DNA of 64,000 nt from Mesorhizobium sp. L-2-11 (GCF_016756595.1 NZ_AP023257.1:1240001-1304000), one strand, 5' to 3'. Shown: positions 49,197-58,198, numbered from the stretch's first letter. A program made the numbers and translations. The notes: generated from the sequence alone by a model not told the origin.

Positions 49197-50162
49197 TCAA
49201 GTAGGTACGCCCGGTTCGCCTTCCCACAGGATCAGGCTGGCCGCGCCGATCAGTCCTGAGCGGTCGCCCAGCTGCGCCGGCACGATCGGCACATCCCGGT
49301 AGGCCGGCATCGCCCGCTGCTCGACGGTTGCCCTGATGGTCGGAGCCAACAGATCGAAACCGTTGGCAATGCCGCCGCCCATGACGATCACGTCCGGCGA
49401 GTAGAGATGAAGCAGGTTGGTGAAGCCGATGCCGAGCCATTTGGCTTCCGCCTCGATCAACTCGAGCCCGCCGATATCGCCGGCCCGTGCGGCCTCGACG
49501 ACGTGCCTGGCCGAAACGTCGCCGTTGGCCGAAAGCCGCCTGAGCAGGGAGCCGTCGCCCGGCGCTGTCAGCGCCGTGGCACGCCGCCCGAGCGCGGTTC
49601 CGGAGGCGACCGCCTCGAAACAGCCGACGGCACCGCAGAAACAGCGGTTGCCCTCGCCGGTGATGGTCATGTGGCCGATCTCGGCGGCTAGCCCGCGCCG
49701 GCCGTGATAGATGTTGCCGTCGGCAACGACGCCGCCACCGATGCCGGTCGATACGGTGACGAAAACCAGGGATGCGGTACCTTGGCCGGCGCCGAAGCGC
49801 CATTCGCCCAGCGCTGCCGCATTGGCGTCGTTTTCCAGACGCACCGGCAGGCCGAAATGCTTGCCGAGAATGTCGCTCAACGGCACGTCGTGCCAGCCGG
49901 CCAGCGTCGGCGGGGCGATCACGATCCCGGCTTTGGGATCGAGCGGTCCCGGCGCGCCGATGCCGATGCCGACGACATCCGCTTGTGGGCGCTGTGCCAG
50001 AAGATCCCCGGCCAGTGCGATGATCTGGCCGATCACCGCATCCGATCCCGCGATCGCCATCGTCGGCGCCGAAACCTGCGTGACGACGCGGCCGCCGCTC
50101 TCGACCAGCGCACCGCGCAGCTCCGTTCCGCCGAGATCGAAGGCGAGGGCCAGTCTTGTCAT
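49197..50162 (-). CDS. ROK-family sugar kinase
   Basis: A 321-residue kinase. The ATP-binding loop is FDLGGTELRGALVE at the N-terminus, the catalytic-base region LENDANAAALGE near residue 105, the second phosphate loop STGIGGGVVADG near residue 135 and the zinc motif CFCGAVGCFEA near residue 173. It lacks a DNA-binding N-terminus, so it is an enzyme (glucokinase, allose or N-acyl-sugar kinase type). It is the last gene of a six-gene reverse-strand operon and overlaps the epimerase stop (ATGA). The substrate is unknown. Confidence 0.87.
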   Translation of the reverse strand: MTRLALAFDLGGTELRGALVESGGRVVTQVSAPTMAIAGSDAVIGQIIALAGDLLAQRPQADVVGIGIGAPGPLDPKAGIVIAPPTLAGWHDVPLSDILGKHFGLPVRLENDANAAALGEWRFGAGQGTASLVFVTVSTGIGGGVVADGNIYHGRRGLAAEIGHMTITGEGNRCFCGAVGCFEAVASGTALGRRATALTAPGDGSLLRRLSANGDVSARHVVEAARAGDIGGLELIEAEAKWLGIGFTNLLHLYSPDVIVMGGGIANGFDLLAPTIRATVEQRAMPAYRDVPIVPAQLGDRSGLIGAASLILWEGEPGVPT

Positions 50163-50884
50163 CAGGCGGCGACCTTCAGCCCATGCAGCCAGGCCATGCG
50201 CTGCGCAAGGTCGGGGTCGCCGAACGCCAGCGATCCGAGCACCACCGTCTCGGCGCCAACGGCGCGCAGGCGGGGCACCGTCTCGTGGCGGATGCCGCCG
50301 TCGGCAGCCAGGATGATGTCGGTTTCGCGACCGGCGTTTCTCATCAGTGCGCGCGCTTCGATCAAACGTGGGCAGGCCTGCTCGGAAAGGCTCTGGCCCT
50401 TGACGCCGATCGATGTGCCGAGAAGCGTCACAAACGCCACTTGCGACAGGAAAGGCGTGACCGCGGCCACCGGCGTTTCCAGCCTGAGCACCACGCCGGC
50501 CTCGGCGCCGAGCGCATGCGCCAGCCGCACGGCGCGCAGGCCGGCTTCGCCGTTTTCGGCGTGGACACTGACCAGATCGGCCCCGGCCTCGATGAACTGA
50601 CGCGTCTGCTCCTCGACGATCTCGGCTTCGACCATCAGGTGCACATGGATAGGCCTTGCCGTCAGCCTGGCGATCCGCGCTACCAGGTCCGGGAAGAACA
50701 GGAAGCCGGGAGTGAAGCGGGCGTCCGCGACATCGATGTGATGCAGGTCGACATAGGGGTCTATGCGCTGAAGGTCGCGCTCCATGTTGGCAAGGTCGGC
50801 CGACCACAGCGAGAACTCGCCGAGCAGCCGGTTGCGCGGCAGGGCGGCGACGGCAGCGGGGCCGGACAGGGATTTGGTCGTCAT
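50162..50884 (-). CDS. Ribulose-phosphate 3-epimerase family protein
   Basis: A 240-residue TIM-barrel epimerase. Family strands include LGEFSLWSADLANMERDL, the metal/catalytic segment DLHHIDVADARFTPG near residue 48, IHVHLMVE near residue 80, GVVLRLETPV near residue 131 and ILAADGGIRHETV near residue 192 with its phosphate loop. The changed loop after HIDVADARF, compared with the DGHFVPN of standard Rpe, suggests a hexulose-phosphate (allulose-6-phosphate type) substrate. It pairs with the ROK kinase, which could make the substrate phosphate ester. Confidence 0.82.
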   Translation of the reverse strand: MTTKSLSGPAAVAALPRNRLLGEFSLWSADLANMERDLQRIDPYVDLHHIDVADARFTPGFLFFPDLVARIARLTARPIHVHLMVEAEIVEEQTRQFIEAGADLVSVHAENGEAGLRAVRLAHALGAEAGVVLRLETPVAAVTPFLSQVAFVTLLGTSIGVKGQSLSEQACPRLIEARALMRNAGRETDIILAADGGIRHETVPRLRAVGAETVVLGSLAFGDPDLAQRMAWLHGLKVAA

Positions 50885-51714
50885 GACGGAACGAGGCTCC
50901 GGAAGTTCGAGTAGGTCTGAAGGAAGGTCGTGATCTCGGCCTGCAGCTCGGCGAAATGCCTGACGCTGTCGAGCGCCTTGGGATGGATTTCGGCAAAGGT
51001 CGCGCCGGGAATGGCTGCGGCGAGCGTATGGGCCGTCGAGAGCGGATGCACCGCATCCATGGCATTGCCGATGACCAGCGTCGGAATGCCAAGCACCGCG
51101 GCGTCACGCGCCGAAACGCCCGGGCCATCGGCGGCAATGTCGGCGAGGACCTGCGCGAATGGCGCGGCGTCCGGCCGGTCGAAATAGCCGGACAGCGAGG
51201 CAAGGTTGTCGGGTGCTTCACGCTGCAGGCGCGCCGCGGTTTCCGATTGCGCGAAAATCGCCCTCGCCTTGTCGGGGCCGCGGTCCTGGATAAGCCTGGC
51301 AACCTCGGCGATCGGCCGCAGGTTCACCGGCGCGCTGTCGAAAATCCAGGCCGGCCGCACCAGGAGAAGACCCGCGACGCGGTGCGGATGACGGCAGGCC
51401 AAGCGCATGGCGATCGCGGCGCCCATGGAAATGCCGCCGGCGACGAAACGATCCAGACCGGCCTGATCGGCGGCGGCAACAACATCGTCCGCGAACATAC
51501 TCAGGGAGAACGGCCGGCGGCTGCCCAGTCCGGAGGCGCCGTGCCCGCGACATTCCAGCGTGATGCGCCGCAACCCCGGCCCGGAAGGGAAAGCCTGGGC
51601 GACCTGCGCCTCGCCACCGCCCAGCCCGTGCTGAAAGACGACCGCAAGCCCGTCGCCATGGTCGAAGACTTGAAGCGTGGCGTCATCGCGAAGCAGCGTG
51701 GCCAGGCGCGCCAT
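50881..51714 (-). CDS. Alpha/beta hydrolase
   Basis: A 277-residue hydrolase. The oxyanion loop is VFQHGLGGGEAQ near residue 28, the nucleophile elbow GGISMGAAIAMRLA near residue 94, the acid IGNAMDAVHPLS near residue 214 and the base histidine SVRHFAEL near residue 251. It resembles enol-lactonases and esterases of sugar-acid pathways; a sugar-lactone substrate would fit the neighbours but is inference. The ATG overlaps the isomerase stop (TGATG), and its own stop overlaps the epimerase start (ATGA). Confidence 0.8.
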   Translation of the reverse strand: MARLATLLRDDATLQVFDHGDGLAVVFQHGLGGGEAQVAQAFPSGPGLRRITLECRGHGASGLGSRRPFSLSMFADDVVAAADQAGLDRFVAGGISMGAAIAMRLACRHPHRVAGLLLVRPAWIFDSAPVNLRPIAEVARLIQDRGPDKARAIFAQSETAARLQREAPDNLASLSGYFDRPDAAPFAQVLADIAADGPGVSARDAAVLGIPTLVIGNAMDAVHPLSTAHTLAAAIPGATFAEIHPKALDSVRHFAELQAEITTFLQTYSNFRSLVPS

Positions 51715-52532
51715 CACACCAGCCCCTTGAGGAAGCGGGCAACGCTGGGTGCCTCTTCGGCCGAGAGGCCATGCGTGACCAGCGGCCCGTCAAAGCCCGA
51801 TGCTTTCAGCCTGGCGACGAAATCCGCAAAGTCGACGACACCCCGACCGGCGGTGGCAAAGCGGCCGTCGGCAAAGCGGTCCTTGGCGTGGGCCATGGCG
51901 ACGTGGCCCGCTGCGCGTTCGACGGCGGCGGCGACGATGGCGCGTGCTTCGGCCGGGCTCGCCTGCTCGAACAGGTTGGCTGGATCGAGCACGATACGCA
52001 GCCGTGTCGAGCCCATCTCGGCGATCAGGCGCATCGCGTCCGACGCCGAGGTGACGATGTTGGCCTGTTCGGGTTCGATGCCGAGATCAACGCCGTGACG
52101 CTCGGCGAGTTGAAGCGCCTTTTCCATCTCGCCCGCCATGTCGTCCCATGCCGAGGGCTCGGTATTGTCGGGATGATATGCCCACTGATCGTCCGCGTTG
52201 CGCGTTCCCGTGCACAAGGTGACCAGCGGAACAGAAAGCTCTGCCGCGGTCTTGATGACCACGCCAAGCCGGCGCAGGCCGTCGTCGCGCACAGTCCTGT
52301 CGGGATGGGCCATGTTGTAGGTGCCCGAGAGCGCTGCCAGGGCGACACCGCAAGCCTTCGACGCGGCCGCGATGGCATCAAGGGCGTCTTTTTGCACCGC
52401 ATCCGGCATCGACGGCAGCCCGGCGCAGGCAAGGTTGAACTGGGTGACGGCAAATCCCGCGTCGCGGACCGCTGCCAGCACGCCAGCCGGCTCGCTGCCC
52501 GGGAAGGTCTTGGCGAACACCCCGATCTGCAT
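51714..52532 (-). CDS. Sugar phosphate isomerase/epimerase (xylose-isomerase-like TIM barrel)
   Basis: A 272-residue AP-endonuclease-2/IolE-type TIM barrel. Strand-end metal ligands fit the glutamates and histidines in GVDLGIEPEQANI near residue 140, LRIVLDPANLFEQ near residue 176 and VAMAHAKDRFADG near residue 208. It starts MQIGVFAKTF. Such proteins isomerise or epimerise keto-sugars or inosose derivatives. Its start and stop overlap both neighbours (TGATG twice), marking tight co-translation. Confidence 0.82.
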   Translation of the reverse strand: MQIGVFAKTFPGSEPAGVLAAVRDAGFAVTQFNLACAGLPSMPDAVQKDALDAIAAASKACGVALAALSGTYNMAHPDRTVRDDGLRRLGVVIKTAAELSVPLVTLCTGTRNADDQWAYHPDNTEPSAWDDMAGEMEKALQLAERHGVDLGIEPEQANIVTSASDAMRLIAEMGSTRLRIVLDPANLFEQASPAEARAIVAAAVERAAGHVAMAHAKDRFADGRFATAGRGVVDFADFVARLKASGFDGPLVTHGLSAEEAPSVARFLKGLV

Positions 52533-53608
52533 CAGACCGCTCCCGTTGCGGAAGCGATCTCGACGCGATCGCCGGTTTCGACCGAACGGGCGATCGCCAC
52601 CATGGCGCGGATCGAGGCAAGGCCGTCCTCGACGTTGGCGCCGCGCATCGGTTTGCCGTCAAGGATTGTCTCGGCGAGGCCTTCGAGCTGGCGCCTGAAG
52701 AAATGCCCGTCGGCGCCAAGCGGCCTTCGCGACGTTGCATCCTTCTCGTGAAAGATATCGATCTCACTCGCCCGGAAATACCAGGGATTGAAGGTCTTCG
52801 CGATCACCGAGCCGTTTTCGCCATAGAGCTGAAAACCCTCGTGCCAGTCCATGCGGACAGCCACGGTGAGGTCAAGATGGCCGAGCGCGCCATTGGTGAA
52901 TTCGGTTTCGACGAACCAGCAATAGGCGCCGAAGCGTTGGTTGAGGCGGGCACGCACGGCAACGATCTCGCCGCACAGGAAGCGCGCGGTGTCGACAAGG
53001 TGCGAGCCGTGCGCCAGCATGAAATACTGCCTGAGATCGGCCTTCGGATTGCCGCCCGGCTTGCGCGCCAGCTTGCTGGTGACCGGCAGCGGCTGGACCG
53101 CGTCGGTGTTGGTGTAGCGGTGAGTGGAATCGCAATACCAGGCTTTTAGCGCCAGGATCTCGCCGATCTCGTCGCGGACGAAATCGCGCGCCGCTTCCAG
53201 TGCCGGGTCGAAGCGCTTCATATGGCCGACCTGCAGCACCTTGCCGGAGCGCCGGACCGCATCGGCGAGCATCTCGCCTTCCTCGACCGAGACGCCGATC
53301 GGCTTTTCACACAGCACGTGCTTGCCGGCCTCGAGCGCCTTGATCGACATCGGCACGTGATAGGCGTCGGAGGTCGCGACGATCACCGCTTCCAGTTGCG
53401 GATCGGCCAGCATCTCATCGTAATCGCCATAGATTTTTTCGGGTTCATAGGTCGCGGCCATGCGCGCCAGAAGATCGGGGGCGGCATCGCAGATCGCATA
53501 GAGATCGGCGTTGCCGGCCTTCACGCAGGATTCGAGATGAGCGAATTGGGCGATCGGCCCGCAGCCGAGCACGCCGACACGAAGGCGACGGTCTTGCTTC
53601 CGGATCAT
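52532..53608 (-). CDS. Gfo/Idh/MocA-family sugar or inositol dehydrogenase
   Basis: A 358-residue NAD(P)-dependent oxidoreductase. The Rossmann fold starts LRVGVLGCGPIAQFAHLES. The family catalytic stretch HVLCEKPIGVSVEEGE near residue 93 carries the EKP lysine. The C-terminal domain has GSHLVDTARFLCGE near residue 206, the usual place of the substrate histidine. It oxidises a sugar or cyclitol hydroxyl. GAGGAAGA lies eight bases before the ATG. It is ten bases downstream of the next isomerase gene. Confidence 0.88.
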   Translation of the reverse strand: MIRKQDRRLRVGVLGCGPIAQFAHLESCVKAGNADLYAICDAAPDLLARMAATYEPEKIYGDYDEMLADPQLEAVIVATSDAYHVPMSIKALEAGKHVLCEKPIGVSVEEGEMLADAVRRSGKVLQVGHMKRFDPALEAARDFVRDEIGEILALKAWYCDSTHRYTNTDAVQPLPVTSKLARKPGGNPKADLRQYFMLAHGSHLVDTARFLCGEIVAVRARLNQRFGAYCWFVETEFTNGALGHLDLTVAVRMDWHEGFQLYGENGSVIAKTFNPWYFRASEIDIFHEKDATSRRPLGADGHFFRRQLEGLAETILDGKPMRGANVEDGLASIRAMVAIARSVETGDRVEIASATGAV

Positions 53609-53618
53609 GGTCTCTTCC

Positions 53619-54434
53619 TCACGCGCCGTAGCCGCGCATCGTCTGGCGGTTGGTCTTGACCGCGGCGGCCGGATCGGCGGCGGCGGTCCCGGATTCCTCT
53701 TCCAGCACCAGCCAGCCGTTGAAACGAGCTGCGGCGCTGGCGATATCGATCACGGCCTGGGTGTCGCAGACGCCCTTGCCGAGCATCGCCCAGGTGCCGC
53801 TGGCGTCGACGTCTTTCAGATGCACGTAGCGGATGCGGTCGCGGTAGGCGGTGAGCGTGTCGATCATGTCTTGATGGCCGCGCAATATGTGGCCGGTGTC
53901 GGGCACCCAGCCGACAAGCGAGGGATCGATCAGTGCGAAGATCCGGTCGTAGTCGGCACGGTCGAAGAGCAGCGTGTTGTGGTGGGAGCTGGGATGGACG
54001 GCGATTTCGACGCCGGCCTTGCGCCCGAGTTCGCCGGCCTTGTTGTAGAACTCCGCGGCAATAGGGAACCTGTCGTCGCGCGGGCCGTCGGACACGACGG
54101 TGGCCGAGCCCATCGAAACCAGCGCGCCTGGAAAGGCAGCGGCAAAATCGATCCAGCGTTTCGCGGTCTCGAGGTCGGCGCCGATGCTCTCCTTCAGCGT
54201 GAAGCCGCTCTTCGAGCCGAAGGCGAAAGAGACAAGGGTGAGGCCGGCCGATCTCAGCGCCGTGGCGAACTCCGCAGGCCTGTCGGCATAGCGGCCGATC
54301 ATCGTGTCGGTGATCTCGATGCCGGCATAGCCGGCATCGGCGATCGCCTTAAGCAGATCGTCGGGACCGCCGGCAAAACGCTCTCCAAGCATTTCCCAGG
54401 TAAAGGTCTGGCAGCCGACTTTCAGGTCTTTCAC
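53619..54434 (-). CDS. Sugar phosphate isomerase/epimerase, first gene of the operon
   Basis: A 271-residue TIM barrel of the IolE/xylose-isomerase-like group. It starts MKDLKVGCQTFTWEMLGERF. Ligand positions are IAVHPSSHHNTLLF near residue 130, VGWVPDTGHILRGH near residue 160 and IRYVHLKDVDA near residue 186, with LVLEEES near the end. The GTG at 54434 is preferred because AAAGGA lies six bases upstream and the fold begins there; the frame is open to 54587. It opens the six-gene operon. Confidence 0.83.
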   Translation of the reverse strand: MKDLKVGCQTFTWEMLGERFAGGPDDLLKAIADAGYAGIEITDTMIGRYADRPAEFATALRSAGLTLVSFAFGSKSGFTLKESIGADLETAKRWIDFAAAFPGALVSMGSATVVSDGPRDDRFPIAAEFYNKAGELGRKAGVEIAVHPSSHHNTLLFDRADYDRIFALIDPSLVGWVPDTGHILRGHQDMIDTLTAYRDRIRYVHLKDVDASGTWAMLGKGVCDTQAVIDIASAAARFNGWLVLEEESGTAAADPAAAVKTNRQTMRGYGA

Positions 54435-54761
54435 GATCGTCCTTTCATGCGTCAGCTCTTCGACGATCTGTCGCTGGAACACCAGCACGTTCAAGGAGAC
54501 CGGCTGCTTCTTGATGTCAGTCATGCTTGCACTGGCTGCCTCCCAGAGGCATTTCCGCATGTTCCATAAAAATTTTACGCGCGTCAACGTTTAAAAATGC
54601 TGTAAAGCCTGGTTTCGACTGTGATCCGTTGCTGGTGCAATAACTCAGCCAGGGCATGCCGCGTCGGGAGGTGGACTAGAAAATGCCAGGAAAATCAGGA
54701 GCCAAGCGGTCGGCGCGGCGGTTGCCGCATGGCGCGGCTTCGATCCTGTCGTTGGAAACGC
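54435..54761. promoter_or_regulatory. Promoter region of the six-gene sugar operon with everted LacI half-sites
   Basis: TTTACGC and GCGTCAA lie back to back at 54574-54587. These are the same two 7-base halves that make up the palindrome at 55838-55859, but turned outward. The region is AT-rich near 54562-54600. No gene is supported here. Confidence 0.45.
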
Positions 54762-55784
54762 TCAGGCTGACTGACGCATGACCAGCGTCGCGTCGAGATT
54801 GACTTTGGGGGCAACCGTCGCGTCCTCCTCGTCCAGCAAGGCCAGCAGCGTCTCGACGCTGCGTCCCGCCATCGAAGCGAAGTCCTGCGCCATGGTGGTG
54901 AGGGCCGGGCAGGTGTAGCGGCTCAGCGGATGGTCGTCATGGGCCGCGACCCGCAGGTCGCAATCGCCCTTGCGGCCGACCTTGCGGCCTTGCGAGTAGG
55001 CGGCAGCCATTACGCCGAAGGCGAGGCGGTCATTGGCGCACAGAATGGTCTTGCCCGGCAGACCGCCACGGGCGAGCATCGCTTCCATCTGCTGGTAGCC
55101 GATCCGTTCGAAATCCCAGGTGTAGTCATAGGTGTTGCCGATGAGCACCGGCTCATGCCCAAGCCGCTGCATGGCGACGACATAGCTGTTCAGGCGTTCG
55201 CGCGAATTGTGGTTGACGTGCGGGATGTCGAAATAGACCGGGGCGTCACCGGAACGGCAGAGATAATCGACGATGGTCGAGACGCTCTGGCTGTTGTTGT
55301 TGCCGACGAATGGCGTGTCGCCCTCAAGATAAGTGTCGAAATAGACGATCGGTATGGTCTGTGTCAGCTTCTCCAGCGTGCGGTGGTCTGAGCGCAGGCC
55401 GAGCGGCGCGATCAGCGCGCCGGAGACTTTTAGGGAAAGAATGGTTCGCGTCGCTTCCACTTCGAGCTCGCGCGAGCCGTGGGAGGAGATCACGACCGGC
55501 CAATAGCCCTCGTCGCGCAGCCTGAGCTCGATGCGGCTGACCATTTCCGAATAGAAGGGATCGGCGAGCGTCGGCACGACAATGCCGATGCTGCGGGTCC
55601 GCTTGCGGTTGAGGTTGCGCGCAAAGAGATTGGGCTGGTAGTCGGACGAGCGCAGCGCCACTTCGATCCGCTGACGTGTCGCCGGCTTGACGCTGGTCGG
55701 ATCGTCGAAATATTTCGACAGAGTCGGCCTGGAGACGCCGCAAGAGCGAGCAAAATCCTCCATCGTCTTGTGCGTCATCGACAT
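54762..55784 (-). CDS. LacI-family transcriptional regulator
   Basis: A 340-residue repressor. The N-terminal helix-turn-helix is TMEDFARSCGVSRPTLSKYF near residues 5-25, with the hinge region YQPNLFARNLNRKRTRSIG. A sugar-binding periplasmic-like domain follows (IGIVVPTLADPFYSEMVSRI, then ILCANDRLAFGVMAA near residue 240). The ATG at 55784 has GAGGG five bases upstream. It is divergent from the tagatose kinase gene and upstream of the six-gene operon, with matching half-sites at both, so it may control all of these genes. Confidence 0.86.
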   Translation of the reverse strand: MSMTHKTMEDFARSCGVSRPTLSKYFDDPTSVKPATRQRIEVALRSSDYQPNLFARNLNRKRTRSIGIVVPTLADPFYSEMVSRIELRLRDEGYWPVVISSHGSRELEVEATRTILSLKVSGALIAPLGLRSDHRTLEKLTQTIPIVYFDTYLEGDTPFVGNNNSQSVSTIVDYLCRSGDAPVYFDIPHVNHNSRERLNSYVVAMQRLGHEPVLIGNTYDYTWDFERIGYQQMEAMLARGGLPGKTILCANDRLAFGVMAAAYSQGRKVGRKGDCDLRVAAHDDHPLSRYTCPALTTMAQDFASMAGRSVETLLALLDEEDATVAPKVNLDATLVMRQSA

Positions 55785-55837
55785 CAAAGCCCTCGAATGC
55801 AAGGCGAAACTTTACAGGCAAATTGCATATTTTCCAT

Positions 55838-55859
55838 GCGTAAATTTATTAATTGACGC
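55838..55859. promoter_or_regulatory. 22-bp imperfect palindrome, likely LacI operator
   Basis: GCGTAAATTTATTAATTGACGC matches its own reverse complement at 18 of 22 positions. It sits between the LacI gene and the divergent tagatose-kinase gene. Confidence 0.65.
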
Positions 55860-55970
55860 GAAAAAGCACAAGCCGTATTCACTTGCAGTGGGCGAATTCG
55901 AAGTTCGTATCACCTGGAAAAATGCTCGCGCGGTTCATCCGAAGCGAGGCGCCGGGAGGGACTCTGCGAA

Positions 55971-56915
55971 ATGAAGAAGCTGGTCAGTGCCGGCGAGATT
56001 CTGGTCGAGATCATGGCCGAGCGGATCGGCCAGAGCTTTCTCGAGCCTGGTCCGCTGCTTGGACCCTACCCGTCCGGCGCGCCCGCGATCTTCATCGGCC
56101 AGGCGGCGGCGCTCGGCCAGCCGGCCGGCCTCATCGGCGCCGTCGGCGACGACGATTTCGGCAGGCTGAACATCGATCGGCTGCGGGCACTTGGCGCCGA
56201 CGTGTCGGCGATCGCAGTTCACACGGGCCATGCGACGGGCACGGCCTTCGTCACCTACCGGGCCGACGCCAGCCGGCATTTCGTCTTCAACATCCGCAAC
56301 AGCGCCGCCGGCCTGATCGAGACAAACGCGGCGGCGACAAAGCTGCTCGCCGGTGCCGATCATGTCCATGTCATGGGCTCGTCGCTGTTTTCCGACCGCG
56401 CCATCGCGGTGGCGCTATCGACGATCGAGACGGTCAAGGCCAAAGGTGGAACCGTGTCTTTCGACCCGAACATCCGCCGCGAGATCATGCAGGCATCCGG
56501 CATGCGCAAAGCACTCGACCAAGTGCTGGCGCGAGCCGACATCTTCCTGCCGAGCGGCGAGGAACTCTTCCTGTTCTCATCAGCCAGGGACGAGAAGGAT
56601 GCGGTCGACGAACTGCTGGCCCGTGGCCTGTCCTGCATCGTCCTGAAGAAAGGCGCCGCCGGCGCCGTTTATCATGATCATCACGGTGCGGTCGCCTCGT
56701 CAGGCTTCGCCGTCGACGAGGTCGATCCGACCGGCGCGGGCGACTGCTTCGGTGCTGCTTTCGTCTCGTTCTGGCTGCGCGGGGCGACACCTACCGAAGC
56801 CCTGCGGATCGCCAATGCCTGCGGTGCGCTTGCCGTCACCCGCAAGGGGCCGATGGAGGGCATTTTCCCGCTTGAAGCGGTCGAGGCCTTCATCGCCACG
56901 GGGAACACGCCGTGA
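55971..56915 (+). CDS. PfkB-family sugar kinase, probable D-tagatose kinase
   Basis: A 314-residue ribokinase-fold enzyme. It begins KKLVSAGEILVEIMAE. GDDDFGRLNIDRLRALGADV near residue 60 is the substrate lid region, and DEVDPTGAGDCFGAAFVSFW near residue 247 holds the anion hole and the catalytic aspartate. The next gene encodes a GatZ-like protein, and kinase plus GatZ is the D-tagatose route characterised in Agrobacterium (tagatose to tagatose-6-phosphate to fructose-6-phosphate). The substrate call rests on that pairing. It overlaps the next gene by four bases. Confidence 0.82.
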   Translation: MKKLVSAGEILVEIMAERIGQSFLEPGPLLGPYPSGAPAIFIGQAAALGQPAGLIGAVGDDDFGRLNIDRLRALGADVSAIAVHTGHATGTAFVTYRADASRHFVFNIRNSAAGLIETNAAATKLLAGADHVHVMGSSLFSDRAIAVALSTIETVKAKGGTVSFDPNIRREIMQASGMRKALDQVLARADIFLPSGEELFLFSSARDEKDAVDELLARGLSCIVLKKGAAGAVYHDHHGAVASSGFAVDEVDPTGAGDCFGAAFVSFWLRGATPTEALRIANACGALAVTRKGPMEGIFPLEAVEAFIATGNTP

Positions 56916-58198
56916 GGGCTGCGACGCACAGGTTTGCAAACATTGCGGCCCGACGCGCCGCAGGCGAGAAAAGCGGCATCGCCTCGGTCTGCTCGGCGCA
57001 TCCGCTGGTCATCGAGGCTGCCCTGCGCCATGGCGCGGCGCGGCGCACGGATGTGCTGATCGAGGCCACCTGCAACCAGGTCAACCACGACGGCGGCTAC
57101 ACCGGGATGACGCCTGCGGGGTTCCGCAGCTTTGTCGAGGCGCATGCGCACAAGGCCGGTTTCCCAATTGATCGCCTGATCCTCGGCGGCGATCATCTCG
57201 GGCCGAATCCGTGGAAGCATATGGCTGCCGCCGCCGCGATGAAGAAGGCTGCGGCGATGATCGATGCCTATGCGAGCGCCGGCTTCACCAAGATGCATCT
57301 GGATACGAGCATGGCCTGCGCCGACGATCCAGCCGTGCTTGCCGATGAAACGATCGCCGCGCGCGCGGCCGAACTTGCTGAAATCGCTGAGGCGGCGGTC
57401 GAGCGGGCAGGCGGCGAAAAACCGGTCTACGTCATCGGCACCGAAGTGCCGGTGCCGGGCGGGGCGCTGGAGGCGCTGGACCACCTGCATGTGACGGCGC
57501 CCGCGGATGCCTTGCGCACCGTCGAGATCCACGCGCGAGCGTTTTCGCGCGCCGGCCTCGAAGCCGCATTTGGCCGTGCGGTCGGTGTCGTCGTCCAGCC
57601 CGGCGTCGAGTTCGGCAACACCGAGATCGTGCCTTATGCGCCGGCCAAGACGACCGAACTCGTGGCCGTGCTCGACCGCATGCCGCAATTTGTTTTTGAA
57701 GCGCATTCGACCGACTACCAGCCGGCCGAAGCGCTCAATGCGCTCGTTCGCGACGGCTTTGCCATCCTCAAGGTCGGCCCCTGGCTGACCTTCGCGCTTC
57801 GCCAAGCGCTGTATGGGCTCAGCCATATCGCCGATATCCTCGCGCCGGACTTTTCGCGCGAAAGCCTGCCTGCCGCGATGGAACGCATCATGCTGGCGTC
57901 TCCGGAAAATTGGCAGAAATACTATCCGGGCACGCCGGACGAGCAGCGCGTGCAGCGGCATTTCTCGTTCAGCGACCGCATCCGCTATTATTGGCCGACG
58001 CCGGAGGCGCAGCGCGCAACACGGACGCTGCTGGACGTGCTGAGCGACAAGGATATCCCCAGGCCGCTGATCAGCCAGTATCTGGGGCAGCTCGACACCG
58101 AGGTTGCGGCAGGCCGGATCAAGCCCCTCGCGCACGACGTTCTGATCGGCAGCATCAACCGTGTCCTCGATATCTACGCGGACGCGACACGACAGTAG
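56912..58198 (+). CDS. GatZ/KbaZ-family protein, probable D-tagatose-6-phosphate 4-epimerase
   Basis: A 428-residue TIM-barrel protein. Family signatures are SVCSAHPLVIEAAL near residue 26, LIEATCNQVNHDGGYTGMTP near residue 50, LGGDHLGPNPWKH near residue 91 and GTEVPVPGGA near residue 172. In enterobacteria GatZ was described as a helper of tagatose-bisphosphate aldolase. In alphaproteobacteria, stand-alone members were shown to be tagatose-6-phosphate 4-epimerases. No gatY-like aldolase is present in the window, which favours the epimerase role. The ATG overlaps the kinase stop (four bases). Confidence 0.85.
   Translation: MRAATHRFANIAARRAAGEKSGIASVCSAHPLVIEAALRHGAARRTDVLIEATCNQVNHDGGYTGMTPAGFRSFVEAHAHKAGFPIDRLILGGDHLGPNPWKHMAAAAAMKKAAAMIDAYASAGFTKMHLDTSMACADDPAVLADETIAARAAELAEIAEAAVERAGGEKPVYVIGTEVPVPGGALEALDHLHVTAPADALRTVEIHARAFSRAGLEAAFGRAVGVVVQPGVEFGNTEIVPYAPAKTTELVAVLDRMPQFVFEAHSTDYQPAEALNALVRDGFAILKVGPWLTFALRQALYGLSHIADILAPDFSRESLPAAMERIMLASPENWQKYYPGTPDEQRVQRHFSFSDRIRYYWPTPEAQRATRTLLDVLSDKDIPRPLISQYLGQLDTEVAAGRIKPLAHDVLIGSINRVLDIYADATRQ

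Noticed and set aside
47815..49803. Reverse-strand open frame of 662 codons across the IS and the ROK kinase
   Set aside because: It crosses an IS boundary and reads antisense to the transposase; the composition is that of a shadow frame.
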